From the NCBI RefSeq assembly GCF_022014595.1, contig NZ_CP091740.1:2344200-2408199 (forward strand): a stretch of 64,000 bases of DNA, in the 5' to 3' direction. The position numbers and the translations under genes were made by a program. Shown in pieces: positions 45,158-53,566 of the stretch. The notes under the pieces were generated by a model, which worked only from the letters and a program-made list of their open reading frames with translations, was not told the DNA's origin and ran no database searches. Position 1 is the first letter of the stretch. Every line of letters begins with the position of its first letter. The stretch comes from Solitalea lacus. Its GTDB lineage: Bacteria > Bacteroidota > Bacteroidia > Sphingobacteriales > Sphingobacteriaceae.

Positions 45158-46717
45158 TTAGGGTTTATTGTTAAAAAGGGATTCATACAGGTTGATGTCG
45201 CTGGAAGCTGGCCTGGTTTCTGCTTTTTGCAAATGGGATGGATCCAACAGCTTGATGATCGCTTGTGGTGCAGCCATGTCCGCAGAAGACTTAGCATGTT
45301 TTTTTAGTACCTGTTTAAACGTGCCGGCATCAAAAAATGCATTACCCATGCATTCTTCTATGGCTGATTCTATAGTTGCCGGATTGGTTTCTCTTACCGC
45401 ATCACGAATCGATAAAAGCTGATCACGGACGTACCGCGGCTTGAGTTCTTTTACTTTTAACAGGTAGCGCTCCGCTTTATCTGTATCTGGAAACAGTGCC
45501 GCAGTTTGGATGATTAGCTCACTAATTTTACCCGACTTGTCCCGCTTATGATCTGTATTTATAATCAGGTTGCCTTTGTTAAACGGCACCTTATGCCTGC
45601 AAAGCAGCTCTTCATTCGGACTGTAAACCTGTAGCATATCATCATCCAGACGAAGCTTCACATAATTTGCCTTTTTGCCAGTATAGGTTCCCAAGGGAAG
45701 TGAATAGGTATTCCCACAATAATTGAAGGTGTTGTTTTTCAGTACACTGCTCATCAGCCAGTCCGGCAGCAGGCTTACAGGTGCCCAGCTGGAAAGATGC
45801 GGTTTTTCGATCTGCCATTCCTTTTCCGGGACTTTTCCTGTGGCACCATGAACCATTGCATTGCCGGTCCGCGCCAGCCAGGATATGGCCTGTAACTGCA
45901 GGGTTTGGATATCATGGTAAACTCTGCCATACAGAAAGTTCTTTTTGATATAGCCGATAACATTCTCAATCTTCCCCTTGCTTTCAGGATCACTTTTCCG
46001 GCAAAAATACAACCGGTAATCCCGCTCCGTTACATAGGTCTTAAACTCCCTGGTCAAAAGCAGGTTCCCCAGGTTTTCATCGACTAGAAACAACCGGTCC
46101 TGATCATAAACCAGTTCCAGGGGAATACCCTCAAAGAATTTGAAAGCGGCTTCATGGGCCTCTACTGCTGTTTTGGTGGTAAAGGAACGGTCGGAAAAGT
46201 AAACAAACTTGTATCGGCTGCGCGATAGCACCATACTGAAGAAATACACTTTTTTTCTGCCCTGGTCGCACCTGAGGGTATACTGACCAAAATCAACCTG
46301 GCCTTGAGCCCCATAAGGTAGTTCTTCAACAGGAAAATAATCCCTGAGTTTAGGCTCCTGTAGAATGTGGTATTTTTGCCGTACCCAAATCACGAAGTTA
46401 TATACGGTGCGAGAGCCAGTCTGGGGGAAATCAGGGTGGTGTTCTTTTAACCAGTCATGCAGTTGAGCGGCACTGGCAGAGGGAACCTGCAGCAGTTTCT
46501 CCTTTACAAAGGATTCATAGGGTGTTAGCAGCTTACGACGCTCCTCCTTCTGGCACAGGAAGGCCTCGTACTCCTGTTCGTTCATTTCTGCATATTTCCT
46601 GATCGTCCTGCGGTCCAGGCCGGTGAAGGTAGAAATCTGCCTGAGGGAAGATCCCTCGATTAGCATTTTGTGAATTTGGTGATACATGATCCAGTTAGTA
46701 ATGGTTTTTTTATCCAT
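45158..46717 (-). CDS. istA: IS21-family transposase IstA
   Basis: A 519-residue transposase. An N-terminal helix-turn-helix (GSSLRQISTFTGLDRRTIRKY) comes first. The DDE core has GQVDFGQYTLRC for the first Asp, LVYDQDRLFL for the second and SDPESKGKIENVIGYIKKNF for the Glu. It binds the repeated ends and catalyses cut and join. No frameshift is seen. Confidence 0.95.
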   Translation of the reverse strand: MDKKTITNWIMYHQIHKMLIEGSSLRQISTFTGLDRRTIRKYAEMNEQEYEAFLCQKEERRKLLTPYESFVKEKLLQVPSASAAQLHDWLKEHHPDFPQTGSRTVYNFVIWVRQKYHILQEPKLRDYFPVEELPYGAQGQVDFGQYTLRCDQGRKKVYFFSMVLSRSRYKFVYFSDRSFTTKTAVEAHEAAFKFFEGIPLELVYDQDRLFLVDENLGNLLLTREFKTYVTERDYRLYFCRKSDPESKGKIENVIGYIKKNFLYGRVYHDIQTLQLQAISWLARTGNAMVHGATGKVPEKEWQIEKPHLSSWAPVSLLPDWLMSSVLKNNTFNYCGNTYSLPLGTYTGKKANYVKLRLDDDMLQVYSPNEELLCRHKVPFNKGNLIINTDHKRDKSGKISELIIQTAALFPDTDKAERYLLKVKELKPRYVRDQLLSIRDAVRETNPATIESAIEECMGNAFFDAGTFKQVLKKHAKSSADMAAPQAIIKLLDPSHLQKAETRPASSDINLYESLFNNKP

Positions 46718-46763
46718 CTTTGGTCAGCTAAATTGTTGTTAAACCTGACCGTAATTTGGCACT

Positions 46764-46795
46764 TTTTCAATGCGGGGCATGCCCCGCATTGAAAA
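46764..46795. repeat. Perfect 32-bp palindrome in the IS21 upstream region
   Basis: Perfectly self-complementary with no spacer. The core is GCGGGGCA/TGCCCCGC, flanked by TTTTCAAT and its complement. It lies between the istA start and the right-end repeats. T precedes and A follows the stem on both strands, so it is not a typical terminator. It might be an operator for istA. Confidence 0.8.
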
Positions 46796-46800
46796 TTGAT

Positions 46801-46898
46801 CATACATCCTTATTTTCCGAATTCACGGAAATGGTACATTCTTATTTTCCTTTTTGGTGCATTGCTATTTTCCGAAACTGGTACATTGTTATTTTCCG
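46801..46898. repeat. Right-end repeat cluster of IS21
   Basis: Four copies of TGGTACATtnTTATTTTCC-type repeats at about 46801, 46832, 46855 and 46879, inverted relative to the left ones. Confidence 0.85.
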
Positions 46899-46904
46899 AT
46901 TACA

Positions 46905-46909
46905 CTAAT
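46905..46909 (+). repeat. Right copy of 5-bp target duplication (CTAAT)
   Basis: Matches 44286-44290. Confidence 0.85.
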
Positions 46910-47208
46910 TCCGCTTCGGAAATGCTTTATGTACCTTCATGGATATTATTTAAATATTAAAGGGCTATTCTGCATCAAATCTATTTATAAGTAAAAAAAA
47001 TGTTTACACGATGGTACTATGAAGGATCTTATTCGTTTTATGGTCGGTTTATCGGTGTTAAAATTGCATTGATTTATGTCAAAATAGCATAATTTATTTG
47101 TGAAGAAATATTGTCATCTTACGAGTCGCTTTGTTTAGAGATAAACCGAAAACGAAAAATTTATTTATAAACCAATTTATTTAGGATCCCAAAAACTGTA
47201 TTCAATTC
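46905..47208. other. Intergenic region before the symporter gene
   Basis: A 304-bp AT-rich spacer. I see no ORF, RNA gene or clear promoter. It contains a 10-bp inverted repeat, TCGGTTTATC at 47044 and its complement at 47140, 86 bp apart. Confidence 0.6.
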
Positions 47209-48966
47209 ATGAAAACACTCGAAACTAAGGATTACATTGTATTTCTTGTTTACTTCCTTATCATTGCCACTTATGGCTTCTGGGTTTACCGTCGGAAAAA
47301 AACAGAAAACGCAAGCTCAAAAGATTATTTTCTGGCCGAAGGCTCATTAACCTGGTGGGCTATTGGAGCCTCATTAATAGCTTCCAATATCTCTGCCGAA
47401 CAATTTATCGGCATGAGTGGTTCAGGCTTTAAATTAGGCTTAGCTATTGCCACTTATGAATGGATGGCCGCTGTTACTTTGATAGTAGTAGCAGTGTTTT
47501 TTATTCCCGTGTATCTTAAGAATAAGATTTACACCATGCCACAATTCCTCAATCAGCGATATAATTCTACTGTGAGTATGATTATGGCGGTGTTTTGGTT
47601 ATTGCTATATGTTGTTGTTAATCTTACGTCAATCCTGTATTTAGGAGCATTGGCTATTAATAGCATCTCTGGTATTAATCTTAATATCTGTATGATTGCT
47701 TTGGCTGTATTTGCTGTGATTATTACGCTGGGAGGGATGAAAGTTATTGGATATACCGATGTGATTCAGGTTTTCTTTCTCATTTTAGGAGGTTTGGCAA
47801 CCACTTACCTGGCGTTAAACATGGTTGCAGAACATTATGGTTCTACAGGCATTATGAGCGGCTTTAGTAAGTTGACCCAAAATGCTGGGGAACACTTCCA
47901 TATGATCTTTAAAAAGGATAATCCTAATTACATGGATTTACCAGGGCTTTCTGTATTAATTGGTGGTATGATTATCGTTAACCTTAACTATTGGGGATGT
48001 AATCAGTACATTACTCAAAGAGCGTTAGGTGCGGATTTAAAAACTGCTCGAAGCGGAATTTTATTTGCCGCCTTTTTAAAAATGTTAATGCCTATTATTG
48101 TTGTGCTTCCTGGTATTGCTGCCTATTTGTTGTACAAAGAAGGTGGTTTCCAAGCTGAGATGTTGCAGAATGGAGAGGTTAATCCTGATAGAGCATATCC
48201 TGTGCTTTTAAATTTACTTCCTGCAGGATTAAAGGGTTTGTCGTTTGCGGCTTTAACAGCAGCTGTTGTAGCTTCTCTTGCGGGTAAGGCTAATAGTATC
48301 GCTACCATATTTACACTTGACATTTATAAAAAAGTTTTAAATACCGGTGCTGATGAAAAGAAACTGGTTTGGATAGGAAAATTAACCGTTATTATTGCTA
48401 TGGTTCTTGCAATTATTATTGCTCCAAACTTAGGAATAGATAAAAAGGGAGGTTTCCAATACATACAAGAATATACTGGTTTCGTTTCGCCGGGAATTTT
48501 TGCAATGTTTATTCTAGGCTTTTTCTGGAAAAAGACTACTTCAAATGCTGCACTTTTCGCAACTATTGGAGGATTCATGCTTTCGGTGTTCTTTAAATTT
48601 TTACCCAATTTCGCCAACTTATCATTTTTGGAATCAATAGGATTTTCGAAAGACAATGGGAATGGCGTTTATGAAATTCCATTTTTAGATCGAATGGGAT
48701 TTGTATTCATAATTTGTGTTATAGTGATGTATGTTATAAGTGTTATTGAGAATAAAAAGAAGACTGCTGAAGAGGAATGGGCTGAAGATGCTGAACTAGC
48801 GTCTTACGGTAATGGAGATACCGTTGCAGTGGCTGCTGATAAAAAATTAAAGAAGTCACAAGGATTGGAAGTTGATACGAGTATGTTTAAAACTACTCCT
48901 GGTTTTGCTGTTGGGGCTTTAATTATTTGTGGCTTATTGGTAGCATTGTACACCTTGTTCTGGTAA
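47209..48966 (+). CDS. Sodium/sugar symporter, SSS family
   Basis: A 585-residue membrane protein with about 14 transmembrane helices and the LeuT-like SSS core. Landmarks: EGSLTWWAIGASLIASNISAEQFIGMSGSG near the N-terminus with the typical sodium-site Ser/Asn, NYWGCNQYITQRALG mid-protein and LPAGLKGLSFAALTAAVVASLAGKANS. Members import glucose, galactose or other sugars with sodium. A link to the fucose/GlcNAc released at the 5' locus is possible but 30 kb away. The IS21 element lies 304 bp upstream, so its promoter is likely intact. Followed by a terminator. Confidence 0.92.
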   Translation: MKTLETKDYIVFLVYFLIIATYGFWVYRRKKTENASSKDYFLAEGSLTWWAIGASLIASNISAEQFIGMSGSGFKLGLAIATYEWMAAVTLIVVAVFFIPVYLKNKIYTMPQFLNQRYNSTVSMIMAVFWLLLYVVVNLTSILYLGALAINSISGINLNICMIALAVFAVIITLGGMKVIGYTDVIQVFFLILGGLATTYLALNMVAEHYGSTGIMSGFSKLTQNAGEHFHMIFKKDNPNYMDLPGLSVLIGGMIIVNLNYWGCNQYITQRALGADLKTARSGILFAAFLKMLMPIIVVLPGIAAYLLYKEGGFQAEMLQNGEVNPDRAYPVLLNLLPAGLKGLSFAALTAAVVASLAGKANSIATIFTLDIYKKVLNTGADEKKLVWIGKLTVIIAMVLAIIIAPNLGIDKKGGFQYIQEYTGFVSPGIFAMFILGFFWKKTTSNAALFATIGGFMLSVFFKFLPNFANLSFLESIGFSKDNGNGVYEIPFLDRMGFVFIICVIVMYVISVIENKKKTAEEEWAEDAELASYGNGDTVAVAADKKLKKSQGLEVDTSMFKTTPGFAVGALIICGLLVALYTLFW

Positions 48967-49002
48967 ACATGATCGTGATGATCCTAAACTAATAGGAATT
49001 GC

Positions 49003-49037
49003 AAACTGCCCGATAAATAAAGATTATCGGGCAGTTT
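49003..49037 (+). terminator. Terminator after the symporter gene
   Basis: Perfect 14-base arms (AAACTGCCCGATAA and complement), 7-nt loop, T-run following. Confidence 0.88.
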
Positions 49038-49182
49038 TATTTTTTATAATAGCCTATTGTATACCAAAATTACTTGTTTTATTTCCTTATTTTCTTTTTA
49101 AATTATTAATATCTAACTTAAATCTTTAGTAAAAAATAGTTAGTGCTAATTAATAACATTCTACAAACACAGTAATTATTTT

Positions 49183-51759
49183 ATGAAAATTTCCAGAAGT
49201 ATTATTTGGCTGCTAGTGCCCGCACTATTATGCAGCGTTGAACTTTCTGCCCAAAAGAAAAAAGACAACAAAGGTGTTCCAGTCGTTGATTCAGTAAAAA
49301 AAGCTCAACCTAAAGTTGGTATTACTGAAAAGATCAAAGGAAGTATTAAAAACGAAGGTCTATTTACGATCTATCAGGATTCCACCAAAGGTACTGTTCA
49401 ATTGTATATTAAAAAAGATCAATTGGGTAAAGAGTATATTTATCAGAGTTTCTCTATGGGAGGCCCAACCTCTTTGTTCCTTAACCGAAACATGATTCGT
49501 GCCACTTGGGTATTTAAGGTTCAGAAAGCCTTTGATAAATTGGAATTTGCTCAGGTTAATACAAATTTTTGGTATGATCCGCAAAACCCGGTAAGTAAAG
49601 CAGCGAACGTTGACGTAGCTGAGTCTATTTTCTATTCAGATAAAATTGTAGCAGAAGATGCAGGCGGTTATTTGGTAGCTGTTGACGGGTTGTTCTTAAG
49701 TGATAAGCTTGATCAAGTTAAACCAATATTACCTCCATCCATTCCTCAAGGTTTAATTTTCAACTTGGGTAGTTTGAATCCATCAAAATCGAAGTACACA
49801 AAGATTCGTTCATATCCTAACAATACTGATGTAGTGGTTGATTTGGCCTATGATAATCCAATGCCATTAAATGATGGAGGAAGAGATATTACGGATGCGC
49901 GATATACTCGTGTAAGTATGCAGCATAGTTTCCTTGAAATTCCTAAGAATGATTATCGTCCACGTTTTGATGATCCTCGCATTGGATATTTTACTCAAGA
50001 AGTTGATAATCTTACAACCATTAAAGTAGCTGATTATAAAGATGTAATCAATCGCTGGCATTTAGTGAAGAAAGATCCGTCGGCAGTAATGAGTGAGCCC
50101 GTGGAGCCAATTGTTTGGTGGGTTGAAAATACAACGCCAGTTGAATATCGTCAGACCATTGTAGAAGCAGGATTAAAATGGAATGAAGCGTTTGAAAAAG
50201 CTGGTTTTAAAAATGCTGTAGTCATGAAAATTATGCCTGATACAGCAACTTGGGACCCAGCAGATATACGTTACAATGTTATCAGATGGGTTTCTTCGGC
50301 TTATCCTCAATATGGTGCTATCGGCCCAAGCTTTGTAAATCCTAAAACTGGTCAAATTTTGGGAGCAGATATTACTGTTGAATGGCGTTCAGGAAGTATG
50401 ACTCCTGTATATGAGGATTTGTTTAATTCAGATGCATTTACTGGGCAAACAGAACAATCAACAACTAATATAAAGGGCTGCGGTAAACACTGTTCAATGG
50501 CACATGAGCTGAAAGCGCAATTTGGCGCCGGTATTAGCATGGCTGAAATGCTTGGTGCTGGTGAAAGTGATATCAAAGAAATGCATAAGCAATTTTTATA
50601 TTACTTAATTATGCACGAAATGGGTCATACCATGGGACTAAACCACAATATGAAGGCAAGTACTATGTTAAGCCCTTCAGAAGTGAATAACACAGAAATC
50701 ACTCGCAAAATAGGGTTACAAGGTTCTGTAATGGATTATCCTGCAATTAACATTGCAAATGATCGCAGTAAACAGGGTGATTATTATACAACAAAAGCCG
50801 GTCCTTATGATATTTGGGCAATACAATTTGGTTATACTCAATTTACTCCGTTTGAAGAAACTGCAGGCTTAAACAAGATCTTAAGCAGAAGTACAGATCC
50901 GCAGTTAACATTTGGTAACGATGCTGATGATATGCGATCTCCTGGTAATGGTATCGATCCACGAGTGATGATCAATGATATGAGTAGTGATATGATCACC
51001 TATGCTAAAGATCGTTTTGAATTAGTAAATACGATGATGAGTAAATTGAAAACTAAGTATAGTAAATCAGGACAATCATACGCCGAACTACGTAGTCGTT
51101 ATGGGTTACTAGTTAACCAACGCTTTGGAATGGCTGCTTCATTAAGCCGTTATATTGGTGGGGTGTATGTTGATAGAAGTTTTGTGGGGCAGTCAACTTC
51201 AAATAAGCCATTTACTGTTGTTCCAAAAGAAAAGCAGAAAAAGGCAATGGAGGTATTGAGTACTTATGTATTTGCGCCAAATGCCTATACTGCGGATAGC
51301 TACTTGTTTCCTTACATGCAGATGCAACGTCGAGGTTTTAATTTCTTCGGAAACACAGAAGATTATAAACCACAAAATACAGCATTGGCGATGCATCAAT
51401 CTGTATTATACCAATTTATGCACCCAACTACTTTATCGCGTATCAATAATTCTGGCTTATATGGAAACAGTTATTCAGTGGCTGAAGTAATGAATGATTT
51501 AACTAAAGCAATTTTCAGTGCTGATATGGGTGGTTCTGTAAATTTATATCGCCAAAACTTGCAAACTGAGTTTGTTAAAGGATTGGCCGGTATTGCCAGT
51601 GCCCCAATGGGTTATGATAATGCTTCAAAAGCTGCTGCCTATAGCACTTTAAAGAAAATTAAGACTGCATTGGCGGGTGCCGTCTCACCTGATGAGCAAA
51701 CCAAAGCTCATCGAGCATACTTAAACTTTATGATTGATAAAGCCGTAGCTGTAAAATAA
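49183..51759 (+). CDS. Zinc-dependent metalloprotease (metzincin-like, DUF5117/DUF4953 type)
   Basis: An 858-residue exported protein (signal ends at ELSA-QK). An N-terminal DUF5118/DUF5117-like beta-rich region spans to about 300. The metzincin motif HEMGHTMGLNH lies at about residues 477-487, followed by a Met-turn-like SVMDYP. The C-terminal part is the large DUF4953-like domain. Members are periplasmic or secreted proteases conserved in Bacteroidota, often of unknown target. Ends before a strong hairpin. Confidence 0.88.
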   Translation: MKISRSIIWLLVPALLCSVELSAQKKKDNKGVPVVDSVKKAQPKVGITEKIKGSIKNEGLFTIYQDSTKGTVQLYIKKDQLGKEYIYQSFSMGGPTSLFLNRNMIRATWVFKVQKAFDKLEFAQVNTNFWYDPQNPVSKAANVDVAESIFYSDKIVAEDAGGYLVAVDGLFLSDKLDQVKPILPPSIPQGLIFNLGSLNPSKSKYTKIRSYPNNTDVVVDLAYDNPMPLNDGGRDITDARYTRVSMQHSFLEIPKNDYRPRFDDPRIGYFTQEVDNLTTIKVADYKDVINRWHLVKKDPSAVMSEPVEPIVWWVENTTPVEYRQTIVEAGLKWNEAFEKAGFKNAVVMKIMPDTATWDPADIRYNVIRWVSSAYPQYGAIGPSFVNPKTGQILGADITVEWRSGSMTPVYEDLFNSDAFTGQTEQSTTNIKGCGKHCSMAHELKAQFGAGISMAEMLGAGESDIKEMHKQFLYYLIMHEMGHTMGLNHNMKASTMLSPSEVNNTEITRKIGLQGSVMDYPAINIANDRSKQGDYYTTKAGPYDIWAIQFGYTQFTPFEETAGLNKILSRSTDPQLTFGNDADDMRSPGNGIDPRVMINDMSSDMITYAKDRFELVNTMMSKLKTKYSKSGQSYAELRSRYGLLVNQRFGMAASLSRYIGGVYVDRSFVGQSTSNKPFTVVPKEKQKKAMEVLSTYVFAPNAYTADSYLFPYMQMQRRGFNFFGNTEDYKPQNTALAMHQSVLYQFMHPTTLSRINNSGLYGNSYSVAEVMNDLTKAIFSADMGGSVNLYRQNLQTEFVKGLAGIASAPMGYDNASKAAAYSTLKKIKTALAGAVSPDEQTKAHRAYLNFMIDKAVAVK

Positions 51760-51774
51760 TTCGGGAGGCTAAAT

Positions 51775-51819
51775 AAATAATAAACCCCAATCGGATTTAT
51801 CGATTGGGGTTTATTATTT
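51775..51819. terminator. Bidirectional terminator after the metalloprotease gene
   Basis: Perfect 19-base arms with a 7-nt loop. The core is ACCCCAATCG with A/T-rich outer pairs. It lies between convergent genes. Confidence 0.9.
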
Positions 51820-51832
51820 AAATTATAACAAT

Positions 51833-52453
51833 TTAGAACTTAAATAATCCGTGAAACTCTTTTTCAATATTATTGATGATTAAGCCTAAATCTTCAGGAT
51901 TACCGGTGAAATCAACCTTATCTTTATCAATAATCATCAATTTTCCTTCGGTATAGTTGCCAATCCATCTTTCGTATTTTTCGTTAAGTTTACTCAAATA
52001 ATCCAAACGAATACCGGCTTCATACTGGCGGCCACGCTGCTGAATATTACTCACCAATGTAGGGACCGAAGCACGCAAGTAAATCAATAAATCAGGTGCC
52101 TTGATAAACTGTTTAATTGAGTCAAAGATTGATAAGTAGTTTTGAAAATCCCGAGAAGTCATCAGACTCATATCATGCAAATTGTCCGCAAAAATGTATG
52201 CATCCTCATAAATCGTACGGTCCTGGACTACAAAACGTTTATTGCGTTCAATTTCAAGAACTTGAATAAAGCGACTGTTAAGAAAATAGATTTGAAGGTT
52301 GAACGACCAACGTTTCATGTCGTTATAAAAATCTTCTAAATAGGGATTGTCATCTACCGTTTCAAACAAGGCTTCACAATTGTAATGTTTAGCTAGTAGT
52401 TCTGTCAATGTGGTTTTTCCTGCCCCAATATTTCCAACAATTGCTATGTGCAT
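51833..52453 (-). CDS. Deoxynucleoside kinase
   Basis: About 206 residues of the dNK/dGK family. The start MHIAIVGNIGAGKTTL at 52453 fits the family and falls 10 nt after the trpS stop; an in-frame ATG at 52483 would overlap trpS. The P-loop is GNIGAGKTT. The DRT-like segment is VVQDRTIYEDAYIF and LRASVPTLVSNIQQRGR follows. It salvages deoxynucleosides by phosphorylation. Likely co-transcribed with trpS. Confidence 0.88.
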   Translation of the reverse strand: MHIAIVGNIGAGKTTLTELLAKHYNCEALFETVDDNPYLEDFYNDMKRWSFNLQIYFLNSRFIQVLEIERNKRFVVQDRTIYEDAYIFADNLHDMSLMTSRDFQNYLSIFDSIKQFIKAPDLLIYLRASVPTLVSNIQQRGRQYEAGIRLDYLSKLNEKYERWIGNYTEGKLMIIDKDKVDFTGNPEDLGLIINNIEKEFHGLFKF

Positions 52454-52463
52454 AGGTAATGAT

Positions 52464-53459
52464 TTAGAATCGTTTAATACCAATAAGCTCTCTTACATCT
52501 TGAATAGTTTTTTGTGCGCTTTCACGAGCCTTTGCTGCTCCATGACGGGCGACCTGGCGTAAATAGGTTTCATTTGCTGCAATGTCCTCAATTTTTTCAC
52601 GCACAGGAGTAAGGAAAGTGATCATGTCTTCCGCTAATTGTTTTTTTAGGTCTCCATAGCGGATAGAGCAATTTTTCCAAGAATCGTCAAAATGTTTGAT
52701 TGTATCTTTGGTTGAAACCAATTTCATCAAATCAAACAGGTTTTGAATATAATCAGGTTTTTTTGAATTTGGTTCAGCCGGTCCATTATCGGTTAATGCG
52801 CGCATTACTTTTTTACGAATCACTTCTGGTTTGTCTGCAAGGAAAATAGCGTTGCCTTCACCTTCAGATTTACCCATTTTTCCTTTACCATCAAGTCCTG
52901 GAACTTTAACTAGTTTTGATCCAAAATTGAAAGCAAAAGCTTCTGGGAAATATTCAGTTCCATACATCGTATTAAAGCGATTACCAAATGTACGGGTCAT
53001 TTCTAAGTGTTGTTCTTGGTCTTTACCTACCGGGACTTTAGTTGCACGGTGCAATAAAATATCGGCTGCCATTAAGGTAGGGTAGGTTAACAAGCCGGCA
53101 TTAACGTTATTTGGATTTGCTCGTACTTTATCTTTAAATGAAGTTGCTCGTTGTAATTCGCCAAGGTACGCATTCATGTTTAGCAGTAAATATAATTCCG
53201 TAACCTCAGGAACATCTGATTGAATATAGATAGTACTTTTTTCAGGATCGATACCTGCCGCTAAATACTCAACCAAAACCTGACGAACACTAGCATGTAG
53301 GTTTGCCGGATTGGGGTGAGTTGTTAATGAATGATAATCAGCTATAAAAAAGAAGCAATTGTACTCGTTCTGCATCTGAACGAAGTTTTTCACAGCTCCA
53401 AAATAATTTCCTAAATGTAAATTTCCGGTAGAACGAATACCACTTACTACTGTTTCCAT
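52464..53459 (-). CDS. trpS: Tryptophanyl-tRNA synthetase
   Basis: A 331-residue class I aminoacyl-tRNA synthetase. The HIGH-like segment is GNLHLGNYFGA near residue 14, and the KMSKS loop is KMGKSEGEGN near residue 197. It charges tRNA-Trp. Essential gene, normal length. The IS4 element sits 107 bp upstream of its start, which may affect its promoter. Confidence 0.97.
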   Translation of the reverse strand: METVVSGIRSTGNLHLGNYFGAVKNFVQMQNEYNCFFFIADYHSLTTHPNPANLHASVRQVLVEYLAAGIDPEKSTIYIQSDVPEVTELYLLLNMNAYLGELQRATSFKDKVRANPNNVNAGLLTYPTLMAADILLHRATKVPVGKDQEQHLEMTRTFGNRFNTMYGTEYFPEAFAFNFGSKLVKVPGLDGKGKMGKSEGEGNAIFLADKPEVIRKKVMRALTDNGPAEPNSKKPDYIQNLFDLMKLVSTKDTIKHFDDSWKNCSIRYGDLKKQLAEDMITFLTPVREKIEDIAANETYLRQVARHGAAKARESAQKTIQDVRELIGIKRF

Positions 53460-53557
53460 TGCACGAAAGTAAAAAAAGTGTTTGAAAAATAAAGTTGCCT
53501 GACATTGAATTATCAGGAAATGAAGATTGTTTAGATACTATTTAACAGAACGGGTAT

Positions 53558-53566
53558 AAAAATTAT
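53558..53566 (+). repeat. Left 9-bp target duplication of the IS4-family element
   Basis: Reads AAAAATTAT, matched exactly at 54976-54984. Confidence 0.75.

Larger units (their letters stand above)
44291..46904 (-). mobile_element. IS21-family insertion sequence, complete
   Basis: About 2.6 kb, bounded by TGT...ACA ends and a 5-bp CTAAT duplication. Inside, both ends carry several copies of a ~19-bp repeat, GGAAAnnanGnATGTACCA on the left at 44298, 44322 and 44357, and the mirrored form on the right at about 46801, 46832, 46855 and 46879. Such multiple end repeats are a hallmark of IS21. Both genes, istA and istB, are intact, so it may still be active. The element appears more GC-rich than the surrounding DNA. 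It went into the spacer between dinB-like and symporter genes and broke no gene. Confidence 0.93.

Noticed and set aside
46764-46795. Palindrome before istA as an intrinsic terminator
   Set aside because: T precedes and A follows on either strand, the opposite of a terminator tail.
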